Positions 26,563 through 34,032 of a DNA stretch of 49,932 bases are shown one piece after another. Numbering within the stretch: position 1 is the stretch's first letter; each line of letters begins with the position of its first letter. Source of the stretch: CAMPJU01 sp036675265 (GTDB lineage Bacteria > Pseudomonadota > Gammaproteobacteria > Xanthomonadales > Xanthomonadaceae); NCBI GenBank assembly GCA_036675265.1, contig JAKFFJ010000015.1, positions 1-49,932 on the forward strand, written 5' to 3'. The notes under the pieces were generated by a model. The model ran no database searches and was not told the origin of the DNA. It worked only from the letters and a program-made list of their open reading frames with translations. The position numbers and the translations under genes are program-made.

Positions 26563-27899
26563 GCCGTCTGCTCCCGTGGCTGCGGTGCGCCCAGCGTGGC
26601 AGGGCGCGTGCGGCAATGCTCGACGCAGCGTGCAACCGCGCCGAGGTCGTCGATCCCGTACCAGAAGACCTTCCAGTCGGGTTGCTTCAGGCACCCGTCG
26701 CATTCGGCGAAGTAGAACGCGTTCACGGGATTGCCGCGGCGCGAGCGCCAGAACACCGACGGGTTCTGCTCGCGCATCGCCTGCCACACCGCGCGGCCCA
26801 GGCCTTCACCCTGTGCCTCGTCGAGCACGGCGAACTTGTCCAGGTACGTCCCTGCAGCCTCGCGGGTGAGCACGACCGCGGCGCGGTAATGCTCGCTGAC
26901 GTAGGCGCGATGCAGCACGGTCCGCTCGAAGTAGTCCGCTGCCAGCGGCCGGCCGAACGCCGATTCGACCAGCGCCCGCAGGCGCGGCAGGTCCAGCGCC
27001 GACCAGTCGCCGGCCACCAGCACGCGCTCGCCGCGCCGCACCAGCGTGCCGGAGCCCTTGTGGGTGAACAGCTCGCGCGCCAGTTCGGACGGGCGGGTGA
27101 TCGAGACCGACGACGCGGGTGGCAGGGCATCCAGCAGCGCCTTCACCTGTTCGAGCTTGAGCCGCATGCCGCCGCCCAGCCACGGCTGTGCCATCAGGTG
27201 CGCGTACTCGCTCGACAGGTTGATCGAGTCGATCACCCTGCCCTCGCCGTCGAGCAACCCGCCGGTGCCGGTCAGGAACACGATCTTGTAGGGCTGCAAC
27301 GCCTGGACCAGTGCGTTCGCGGCGACGTCGGCATTGACGTTGAGGATCTGCCCGCCCGCGGTCTCGCCGAGGCTGGCGATGACCGGGATCGAACCGCCCT
27401 GCAGCGCGGCGCGCAGCGGCGCGAGTTCGACGCGCTCGACCGCGCCGACCAGGCCGTAGGTCGCGAGGTCCAGCGGCCCCGCCTCGAACACGCCTCCCAC
27501 CAGCGACGTCGCGCGCGCGCCGAACCGCTGCAGTGCCTCGACCAGCCGCAGGTTCTGGGCATGGAACACGCGGCGCACGACGGCGAGCGCCTCGGGTGAC
27601 GTCACGCGCATGCCGTGGACGACCTGGCGCTCGATGCCCGCTTCGGCGAGCGCCTCGTCCAGTTGCGGGCCGGCGCCGTGCAGCACGATGGGCGTCAGGC
27701 CGACCTCCTGCAGGAAGGCCAGCGACGAGGTCAGTGCGTCGAGGTCGTCGCGCAGGACCGCGCCACCGACCTTGACCACGGCGAAGCGCGCGGCGTCCAG
27801 CTGCGAGAACCGCTTGAGGTACTGGGTGACCTCCTTCTGGCTGGCCATGCTGGACAGCAGCCGGACGATGGTCTGCCGGGTCTGGCTATTCGCCGCCAT
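26559..27899 (-). CDS. argB: Bifunctional N-acetylglutamate kinase/synthase
   Basis: A 446-residue fusion of the xanthomonad type. Residues about 30-290 are the amino acid kinase domain (VVKVGGAVLRDD, VLHGAGPQLDEAL, GETAGGQILNVNAD, TGTGGLLD). Residues about 295-446 form the GNAT synthase domain (YVSEHYRAAVVL, KFAVLDEAQGEGLGRAVWQA, CLKQPDWKVFWYG). It therefore performs the first two steps of arginine synthesis and is the expected feedback target. The ATG at 27899 lies inside a half copy of the family A repeat, which encodes the first residues MAAN. It overlaps argE' by 14 bases. The frame continues upstream only as a shadow of argE'. Confidence 0.94.
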   Translation of the reverse strand: MAANSQTRQTIVRLLSSMASQKEVTQYLKRFSQLDAARFAVVKVGGAVLRDDLDALTSSLAFLQEVGLTPIVLHGAGPQLDEALAEAGIERQVVHGMRVTSPEALAVVRRVFHAQNLRLVEALQRFGARATSLVGGVFEAGPLDLATYGLVGAVERVELAPLRAALQGGSIPVIASLGETAGGQILNVNADVAANALVQALQPYKIVFLTGTGGLLDGEGRVIDSINLSSEYAHLMAQPWLGGGMRLKLEQVKALLDALPPASSVSITRPSELARELFTHKGSGTLVRRGERVLVAGDWSALDLPRLRALVESAFGRPLAADYFERTVLHRAYVSEHYRAAVVLTREAAGTYLDKFAVLDEAQGEGLGRAVWQAMREQNPSVFWRSRRGNPVNAFYFAECDGCLKQPDWKVFWYGIDDLGAVARCVEHCRTRPATLGAPQPREQTA

Positions 27900-29010
27900 G
27901 GCGGCTCCCACGGGGCGCGTTGTCGAGGATGCGGGCGATGGAGGCGGCATACGCTTCCAGTTCCGCGACCGCCACCCATTCGTCCGCGGTGTGCGCCTGC
28001 GCGATGCGGCCCGGCCCGTACACCAGCGCGGTGAGGCCCGCGGCGGAGAACAGCGATGCCTCGGTCCAGAAGTCGACCGCGTTGCCGATGGGCAGGTCGA
28101 GCGCCTCGGCCAGGTCGCGCGCCTCCAGGCGGCGCTCCTCGGCATCGGCCACGGTGCCGGACGGCAACGGCGGGCCGCGGAAGGTCTCCTCGTAGCGCTC
28201 GACCGTGCCGGGCTCGGCCAGCGCGCCGAGGCGTTCGTGCAGCACCTCGAACGCCATCGAGGGCAGCGGCCTGAAGCCGAATCCGACGTCGGCCTGCGGC
28301 GCGATCACGTTCGCCTTGATCCCGCCTTCCACGCGGCCGACGTTGAAGCGCAGGCCGGTCAGGCCGCCAAAGCGCGCGTGCGCCTGGGCGTCGGCGAACG
28401 CCAGCGCCGCGGCGCCCCAGCGCATCGCGTGGTGCACCGCGCTGCCATGCGAGGCCTCGCTGCCCGACGCATGGCCTGCACGGCCACGGAACCGCATGCG
28501 CACCGCGCTGATGCCGCGGTGGGCCAGCACGGCCTCGCAGCCGGTCGGCTCGGCGACGATCGCCTCGATGAACCCGTGGTCGCTTGCCAGGAAAGCCTGG
28601 ATGCAGCGCGCGTCGTTGGCCTCCTCGTCCGTGCTGAACAGGAATGCCGCGTCCCCGCGCGTGGCGGCGGCCGCGGCCAGCAGCCCCGCCGCGGCGCCCT
28701 TGATGTCGCACGCGCCCAGGCCGATGGCGCGCCCGTGGTCGATGCGCAGCAACAGGGGGTCCGCGCTCCACGCCGGCGAGGACGGCACCGTGTCCAGGTG
28801 CACGTTGAACACGCGGGTCGGCCGGCCGCGCACGGCCAGCAACGAGACGGCGCCTTCGCCGTGGTCGGTCACCGTGCAGTCGAAGCCGGGCAACTGCGCC
28901 CGCAGGTAGTCGAAGATGCCCCCGGTGCCGATGGCGCGCGGCGGATTGCGCGTGTCGAAGGCGACCAGCGCGGCGAGGTGGTGCAACACGGCGTCGCGCA
29001 GTGCACTCAC
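27886..29010 (-). CDS. argE': N-acetylcitrulline/N-acetylornithine deacetylase (ArgE family)
   Basis: A 374-residue M20 metallopeptidase-fold deacetylase. Metal-site segments: NVHLDTVPSSP, GACDIKGAAAG, STDEEAND and the late YGPGRIAQAHTADEW. In an operon with N-acetylornithine carbamoyltransferase, the expected substrate is N-acetylcitrulline; this comes from the pathway, not from residues I can point to. The GTG at 29010 overlaps the argG stop (GTGA). The last residues (PRGSRHGGE) are encoded by a family A half repeat. Confidence 0.9.
   Translation of the reverse strand: MSALRDAVLHHLAALVAFDTRNPPRAIGTGGIFDYLRAQLPGFDCTVTDHGEGAVSLLAVRGRPTRVFNVHLDTVPSSPAWSADPLLLRIDHGRAIGLGACDIKGAAAGLLAAAAATRGDAAFLFSTDEEANDARCIQAFLASDHGFIEAIVAEPTGCEAVLAHRGISAVRMRFRGRAGHASGSEASHGSAVHHAMRWGAAALAFADAQAHARFGGLTGLRFNVGRVEGGIKANVIAPQADVGFGFRPLPSMAFEVLHERLGALAEPGTVERYEETFRGPPLPSGTVADAEERRLEARDLAEALDLPIGNAVDFWTEASLFSAAGLTALVYGPGRIAQAHTADEWVAVAELEAYAASIARILDNAPRGSRHGGE
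27889..27911. repeat. Family A half repeat at the argE'/argB junction
   Basis: Plus-strand TTCGCCGCCATGGCGGCTCC followed by CAC, identical to the right half of the 38214-38269 copy. It holds the argB start codon and the argE' C-terminal codons. Confidence 0.85.
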
Positions 29011-30221
29011 GACCCGTCGCCCCCGCGCCGGTTGACCTCGGCCCACAGCGTGCTGCTCATGCCGTACAGCTTGATGAAGCCTTCGGCTTCCTCAACGCCC
29101 CAGTCGGCGGATTGCGCGTAGGTCGCCCCCGCCGCCTGCAACAGGTGCGGCGAGCGCACCGCCACGGCATCCACGCGGCCGCCGCCCGTCTCCAGCACCA
29201 CCTCGCCGTTGACCATGCGCTGCGAGGACGCGAGGAAGGCCTCCAGGTCCGTCTTGAGCGGGTCGTGGAAGAACCCTTCGTAGACCAGTTCCACCCAGCG
29301 CCGCGCGACCTCGGGCTTGAACCGGTTCTGCTGCTTGCTCAGCACCGCCTCCTCGAGCGCGCGATGCGCGGCCAGCAACGCCGCGAGCCCGGGGGCCTCG
29401 TACACGATCCGGCCCTTGAGCCCGATGGTGGTGTCGCCCGTGTACAGCCCGCGCCCCACCCCGTATCGGGCGAACAGCGCGTTGAGCCGCGCCAGCAGGG
29501 CGGGTCCCGCCATCGCCTCGCCGTCCAGCGCCACCGCCTCGCCGCGCACGAAGCGCAGCGTCACGCGCAGCGGATCGACCGGCCAGTCCGCGCGCGGCGC
29601 GCACCAGCCGCGCGCGCCCTCGCCCGGCGCCTCCCACCGGTCGATCTCGCCGCCGGACAAGGTCACGCCCAGCAGGTTCTCGTTGATGGTGTAGGCCTGC
29701 TGCTTCGCGCGCACGTCGAAGCCCCGCTCGGCCAGGAACGCCTGCTCGTAGGCGCGCACCTGTGCGTGCGCCTTCTGGATCTCGCGGATCGGCGCCACGA
29801 TGTCGAATCCGCCGCCGGACGCCTTGACCGCCAGGTCGAACCGCACCTGGTCGTTGCCCATGCCCGTGCAGCCATGGGCGATCGCCCGGGTGCCCAGGTC
29901 GCGCGCCCGCGCCAGGGTCGCATCGACGATCAGGTAGCGGTCGGACACCAGCAAGGGATATTGGCCCTGGTACCCCTCCCCCGCCCACACGAAGGGCCGG
30001 ACGAAGTCGTCCCACAGCGCGGGACCGCCATCGATCGTCACGTGCGAAGCCACGCCGAGTTCCTTGGCACGCTGCTCGATGTACGCGCGTTCCGCGGCGT
30101 CCACGCCGCCGGTGTCCGCGAAGACCGTATGCACCTGCCAGCCGCGCTCGCGCAGCCAGGGCACGCAGAAGCTGGTGTCGAGGCCGCCCGAGAAGGCGAG
30201 GACGATGGACTTGTCGGTCAT
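29007..30221 (-). CDS. argG: Argininosuccinate synthase
   Basis: A 404-residue ATP-pyrophosphatase-type synthase joining citrulline and aspartate. N-terminal LAFSGGLDTSFCVPWL is the ATP loop; GCTGMGNDQVRFD and the GRGLYTGDTTIGLKGRI segments are present. It begins 1 base after the argF' stop and overlaps the next start by 4 bases. Confidence 0.95.
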   Translation of the reverse strand: MTDKSIVLAFSGGLDTSFCVPWLRERGWQVHTVFADTGGVDAAERAYIEQRAKELGVASHVTIDGGPALWDDFVRPFVWAGEGYQGQYPLLVSDRYLIVDATLARARDLGTRAIAHGCTGMGNDQVRFDLAVKASGGGFDIVAPIREIQKAHAQVRAYEQAFLAERGFDVRAKQQAYTINENLLGVTLSGGEIDRWEAPGEGARGWCAPRADWPVDPLRVTLRFVRGEAVALDGEAMAGPALLARLNALFARYGVGRGLYTGDTTIGLKGRIVYEAPGLAALLAAHRALEEAVLSKQQNRFKPEVARRWVELVYEGFFHDPLKTDLEAFLASSQRMVNGEVVLETGGGRVDAVAVRSPHLLQAAGATYAQSADWGVEEAEGFIKLYGMSSTLWAEVNRRGGDGS

Positions 30222-30222
30222 G

Positions 30223-31269
30223 TCAGTGGGTATCCGGGAGGGGTTCGACGAGGGTGGCCATCACGGCCTTCTGCACGTGCAACCGGTTTTCCGCCTCGTC
30301 GATCGCGATGCACCGCGGCGAATCCATCACGGCGTCGGTGGCCTTGACGTTGCGCCGCAGCGGCAGGCAATGGGAGAACACCGCATCATTGGTGAGGGCC
30401 ATCTTGGCCTCGTCGACGATGAAGTGGCGATTGCGCTCCCGCAATGGCCTTTCGGCGTCCCAGCGACCGAAGAACGGCAGTGCGCCCCAGCTCTTGGCAT
30501 ACACGACGTCGGCGCCCGCATAGGCCGCCTCGATGTCATGGCTGACCCGGAACGCGCCGCCCTCCCCCGCGGCATTGCGCGCGGCCCGGTCCATGTAGCG
30601 CCCATCGAGCAGGTACTCCGGCGAGGGGCACAGCAGCGTCACGTCCATGCCCATCCGGGTGGCGATGGTGAGCGCGGAGTTGGCGACGGCGGTGTTGAGC
30701 GGCCTGGGGTGGTACGTCCAGGTCAGGACGTACTTCCTGCCGCGCAGGTCCGCGGTGCCGAAATGCTCGCGGAGCGCCATCGCGTGCGCGAGTTCCTGGC
30801 AGGGGTGGGTGATGGTCTCCATGTTGATCACCGGCACCGGCGAATGCTGCGCGAAGGCGCGCAGCACCCGGTCCTCGCGATCGGTCGACCAGTCGACGAA
30901 CTTCGGGAATGCCCGCACCCCGACCAGGTCGACGTAGCGCCCGAGCACCCGCGCGACTTCGGCCACGTGCTCCTCGGCTTCGCCATCCATCACGGTCCCC
31001 GCTTCGAACTCGATCGGCCAGGCGTCCTTGCCCGGCTGCAGCACGATCGCGTGGCCGCCCAGCTGGAACGCGCCCAGTTCGAAGCTGGCGCGGGTGCGCA
31101 GCGAGGCGTTGAAGAACAGCAGGGCGATCGACCGGCCGGCCAGCGCGTTGCCCAGCGGCTCGCGCTTGAAGCGGTCGGCGCGGTCGAGCAGTGCGTCGAG
31201 GTCGGCGCGGCTCCAGTCCTGGGTGTCCAGGAAATGGCCGGGGCGGGAAGCGGGTGTGGGGGTGGTCAT
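30223..31269 (-). CDS. argF': N-acetylornithine carbamoyltransferase
   Basis: A 348-residue transcarbamylase of the xanthomonad AOTCase type, acting on N-acetylornithine rather than ornithine. Diagnostic stretches are FNASLRTRASFELGAFQLGG (carbamoyl phosphate loop), GKDAWPIEF, the long MDGEAEEHVAEVARVLGRYV loop, ETITHPCQELAHAMALREHF, and SHCLPLRRNVKATDAV. I start at the ATG at 31269; an in-frame ATG at 31332 would add 21 residues encoded through a stable hairpin and lacks a ribosome-binding site. It is the first gene of the arginine cluster and follows a possible leader peptide and hairpin. Confidence 0.94.
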   Translation of the reverse strand: MTTPTPASRPGHFLDTQDWSRADLDALLDRADRFKREPLGNALAGRSIALLFFNASLRTRASFELGAFQLGGHAIVLQPGKDAWPIEFEAGTVMDGEAEEHVAEVARVLGRYVDLVGVRAFPKFVDWSTDREDRVLRAFAQHSPVPVINMETITHPCQELAHAMALREHFGTADLRGRKYVLTWTYHPRPLNTAVANSALTIATRMGMDVTLLCPSPEYLLDGRYMDRAARNAAGEGGAFRVSHDIEAAYAGADVVYAKSWGALPFFGRWDAERPLRERNRHFIVDEAKMALTNDAVFSHCLPLRRNVKATDAVMDSPRCIAIDEAENRLHVQKAVMATLVEPLPDTH

Positions 31270-31306
31270 CGGCGGTTCCGTGGTGGGTGCCGGGCCCGGA
31301 ACGCAA

Positions 31307-31330
31307 GAGCCCAGCGCGGTGGCTGGGCTC
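31307..31330 (-). promoter_or_regulatory. Hairpin in the argF' leader, possible attenuator
   Basis: Perfect 9-base arms GAGCCCAGC and GCTGGGCTC with a 6-base loop, followed on the minus strand by TTGCGTT, about 40 bases before the argF' ATG. A smaller stem CACGCA/TGCGTG precedes it. The 3' arm could also pair with a GCCCAGC in the leader ORF. The T-run is weak, so termination is not certain. Confidence 0.5.
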
Positions 31331-31370
31331 ATCGTGTGTCACGCAGGTGTTGCGAATGCGTGCAGTGCGG

Positions 31371-31418
31371 CTACCCGGCCTGGTTTGGGGCTGGGCGTCG
31401 GCGCGCGCGCGAAGTCAT
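31371..31418 (-). CDS. Possible Arg-rich leader peptide of the arginine cluster
   Basis: A 15-codon ORF reading MTSRARRRPAPNQAG, with four Arg codons within five (CGC GCG CGC CGA CGC), 40 bases upstream of the hairpin at 31307-31330. GGCGG upstream could bind the ribosome. The same frame can start earlier at 31475 (34 codons, six Arg). This is what a translational attenuator responding to charged tRNA-Arg would look like. In such GC-rich DNA Arg codons are common, so chance remains a real alternative. Confidence 0.4.
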   Translation of the reverse strand: MTSRARRRPAPNQAG

Positions 31419-31520
31419 GCCGGCCGCCATGCGGGCGGAGGTCAGGACGACGGCGTCGGCGCGGGGGAAGGTCATCGGACGCGCATGCTCGCATGCGCCC
31501 GGGCCGGGCGCAACGGCCGG

Positions 31521-32033
31521 TCAGGGGGTCTCGGCCGATCCCATCACGGGGGTCACCGAGACCCGGACCCGCAGGTGGTTGCCCGGGTCGTCCGGCAGGC
31601 GCGAACGGTACTTGGCGCCCTTGTAGACGTAGTCCACGTCGTACGCGATCGCGCGCCGGAACTCGCGCTCGACCTGGACCATGTCGCAGTCGATCGCGTT
31701 CGCCGGCACGGCATCGACCGTACGCGGCATCTCGTCGGGGGACAGGACGTCGCGCACGGCATCGACGAAACGCGCGAACCGGCCGGGCTCGCCATCCCTG
31801 GGTTCGACCACCACGATCCCTTCGGGCGTCTTGCAGCGCTGCTCCATGCGCGTCGCGTGCAGGGTCTGGAAGACCGGCCGCACGCGCATCACCTGGGCGT
31901 AGTCCATGCGCACGTTCTCCACCTGGATCACGCTGCGCTGCACTTCCTGGGCCGTGGCCGTGGCGGCGGCCATCGCGACCAGGGCGGCCATGGCGGCAGA
32001 GGCGACGAAGCTCGGGGACGGCGCGCTGGGCAT
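31521..32033 (-). CDS. Predicted periplasmic protein of unknown function
   Basis: A 170-residue protein with an Ala-rich signal peptide (residues 1 to about 28, ending ATATAQ). The mature part has few Cys. The C-terminus, YDVDYVYKGAKYRSRLPDDP then GNHLRVRVSVTPV, resembles the C-terminal domain found after the glycine zipper in some 17-kDa-antigen-like envelope proteins, but no glycine zipper is present here. I do not assign a function. Monocistronic; divergent from cysS. Confidence 0.75.
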   Translation of the reverse strand: MPSAPSPSFVASAAMAALVAMAAATATAQEVQRSVIQVENVRMDYAQVMRVRPVFQTLHATRMEQRCKTPEGIVVVEPRDGEPGRFARFVDAVRDVLSPDEMPRTVDAVPANAIDCDMVQVEREFRRAIAYDVDYVYKGAKYRSRLPDDPGNHLRVRVSVTPVMGSAETP

Positions 32034-32111
32034 GCCGCGCAGTTTAGGCGGTCGCGGCCCGCGAGGGCTTAACCGGTGCTGTCGTCCGCCGTCCCCGGGG
32101 TCCGCGGCCGG

Positions 32112-32117
32112 TAGAAT
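32112..32117 (+). promoter_or_regulatory. Possible -10 box of cysS
   Basis: TAGAAT, 27 bases upstream of the cysS ATG. No clear -35 element at the right distance. Confidence 0.3.
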
Positions 32118-32144
32118 CACGGGTTCCGCCCCTGCCTGCCGACG

Positions 32145-33515
32145 ATGAGCCTGCGCCTCTTCAACAGCCTGACGCGGCGGGTCGAGCCGTTCGTGCCGCT
32201 CGACCCGGCCTGCCCGACCATGTACCTGTGCGGGCCGACGGTCTACAACTACGTGCACATCGGCAACGCGCGCGGGCCGGTCGTGTTCGACGTGCTGGCC
32301 GGCGTGCTCCGCCGGCGTTTCGGCGGGCTGCGCTACGCGCGCAACATCACCGACGTCGACGACAAGATCAACGCGGCGGCCAGCGAGGCGGGCACGCCCA
32401 TCGGCACGATCACCGACCGCTTCACCGCGGCCTACCGCCAGGACATGGCGGCGCTCGGGGTCGAGCCGCAGGAACTGCAGCCCACGGCGACGGGGCACAT
32501 CCCCGAGATCATCGCGATGATCGAGCGGCTCGTGGCCAGCGGGCATGCCTACGCGGCCGAGGGGCACGTCCTGTTTGCGGTCGCGCGCTACCCTGGGTAC
32601 GGCAAGCTGTCACGCCGCGACCCGGACGAGATGCTGGCAGGCGCCCGCGTCGAGGTGGCGCCGTACAAGCGCGACCCTGGCGATTTCGTGCTGTGGAAGC
32701 CGTCGACCGACGACCTCCCCGGATGGGATTCGCCGTGGGGCCGTGGCCGCCCGGGCTGGCACATCGAATGCTCCGCGATGGCGGCCGCGCACCTGGGCGA
32801 GACGATCGACATCCACGCCGGCGGCGTCGACCTGCAGTTCCCGCACCACGAGAACGAGATCGCGCAGAGCGAATGCGCGCACGGGGGCAAGCCGTTCGCC
32901 CGGTGGTGGCTGCACAACGGCATGCTGAATTTCGGCGGCGCCAAGATGGCCAAGTCGGTGGGCAACATCCGTCGCGTGCACGAACTGGTGCGCGAGCACC
33001 CGCCCGAGGCGCTGCGCCACGCGCTGCTGTCGGCGCACTACCGGCAGCCGCTGGAGTGGTCCGACGCGCTGGTGGAGCAATCGCGGCGCACGCTGGACAG
33101 GCTGTACGGGACGTTGCGCGACCTGGTCGATGTCGCTGCATCGGCGGTCATCCCGGCCGCGGTCGAGGCGGCGCTGGACGACGACCTCAACACGCCCCAG
33201 GCGCTGGCGGAGGTGTCGCGCATCGCAGGCGAGGCACGCAAGGCGGCCACCGCGGGCGACCGCGCGAGGCTGAAGTCCGCACTGCTCGGCGGCGGGTTGG
33301 CATTGGGCCTGCTGCAGCAGGAGCCGGCCGCATGGTTCGGCAGTGGCGGCGCGGATGCCGGCGACGACGCGCGCATCCAGGCGCTGGTCGACGAGCGCAA
33401 CGCCGCGAAATCGGCCCGGGATTTCGCCCGGGCCGATGCCATCCGCGGGCAACTCGCGGGCGAAGGCATCTTGCTCGAGGACACGCCCGCGGGCGTGCGC
33501 TGGCGCCGCACATGA
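32145..33515 (+). CDS. cysS: Cysteinyl-tRNA synthetase
   Basis: A 456-residue class I synthetase. CGPTVYNYVHIGNARGPVVF holds a zinc Cys and the HIGH-type HIGN; further zinc ligands lie in WHIECSAMA and FPHHENEIAQSE; KMAKS is the KMSKS loop. Complete length. It is followed by a family B repeat and sufE. Confidence 0.95.
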   Translation: MSLRLFNSLTRRVEPFVPLDPACPTMYLCGPTVYNYVHIGNARGPVVFDVLAGVLRRRFGGLRYARNITDVDDKINAAASEAGTPIGTITDRFTAAYRQDMAALGVEPQELQPTATGHIPEIIAMIERLVASGHAYAAEGHVLFAVARYPGYGKLSRRDPDEMLAGARVEVAPYKRDPGDFVLWKPSTDDLPGWDSPWGRGRPGWHIECSAMAAAHLGETIDIHAGGVDLQFPHHENEIAQSECAHGGKPFARWWLHNGMLNFGGAKMAKSVGNIRRVHELVREHPPEALRHALLSAHYRQPLEWSDALVEQSRRTLDRLYGTLRDLVDVAASAVIPAAVEAALDDDLNTPQALAEVSRIAGEARKAATAGDRARLKSALLGGGLALGLLQQEPAAWFGSGGADAGDDARIQALVDERNAAKSARDFARADAIRGQLAGEGILLEDTPAGVRWRRT

Positions 33516-33525
33516 CCCGCCCCCG

Positions 33526-33590
33526 GTCATTCCCGCGCAGGCGGGAATCCACCCCCCGGACGCATGGATCCCCGCCTGCACGGGGATGAC
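33526..33590. repeat. Family B palindromic repeat before sufE
   Basis: Two inverted 26-base units, 33526-33551 (with ATTCCCGCGCAGGCGGGAAT) and 33565-33590 (GGATCCCCGCCTGCACGGGG). It fills the gap between cysS and sufE; the last ATGAC of the element precedes the sufE start by 4 bases. Confidence 0.88.
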
Positions 33591-33594
33591 GACG

Positions 33595-34032
33595 ATGACG
33601 ACCCTCTTTCCCCTCGAACCCTCCGCCGCCGAGGCACAACGCGCGATCGCCGAGGAATTCGCGTTCTTCGGCGACTGGTCCGAGCGCTACCAGTACCTGA
33701 TCGACCTGGGCCGCAAGCTGCCGCCGTTCCCGGAGCAGTGGAAGACCGAGGAGCATCGCCTGCATGGTTGCCAGTCGATCGTCTGGATCGTGGCCGAAGG
33801 TGATGCGCAGCAGCTGGCGTTCCACGCGACCAGCGACTCGGCCATCGTCTCCGGCCTGGTCTTCCTCGCCCTGCGCGTGTACTCGGGCCGCCCGGCGGCG
33901 GAGATCGTCGCCACCGACCCGGACTACATCGAAGCCATCGGCCTGGCGAAGCACCTGTCGCCGACGCGCAGCAACGGCCTGGCCGCCCTGCTCGCCTTCA
34001 TCCGCGAACGCGCAGGGTCGACCCTGGCGTGA
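33595..34032 (+). CDS. sufE: SufE family cysteine desulfurase activator
   Basis: A 145-residue SufE/CsdE protein that takes persulfide sulfur from SufS for Fe-S cluster assembly. The acceptor Cys is in HRLHGCQSIVWIV, and GLVFLALRVYSGRPAAEI and GLAKHLSPTRSNGLAAL are family segments. Start may be ATG 33595 or 33586; the latter ATG lies within the family B repeat, and the repeat's GGGG (33582-33585) is the only plausible ribosome-binding site for 33595. No suf cluster is adjacent. Confidence 0.93.
   Translation: MTTLFPLEPSAAEAQRAIAEEFAFFGDWSERYQYLIDLGRKLPPFPEQWKTEEHRLHGCQSIVWIVAEGDAQQLAFHATSDSAIVSGLVFLALRVYSGRPAAEIVATDPDYIEAIGLAKHLSPTRSNGLAALLAFIRERAGSTLA

Noticed and set aside
31270..31332. 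An upstream in-frame ATG adding 21 residues to argF'
   Set aside because: The extension is encoded through the 9-bp hairpin, has no ribosome-binding site, and does not resemble the family N-terminus, which starts close to HFLDTQDW.
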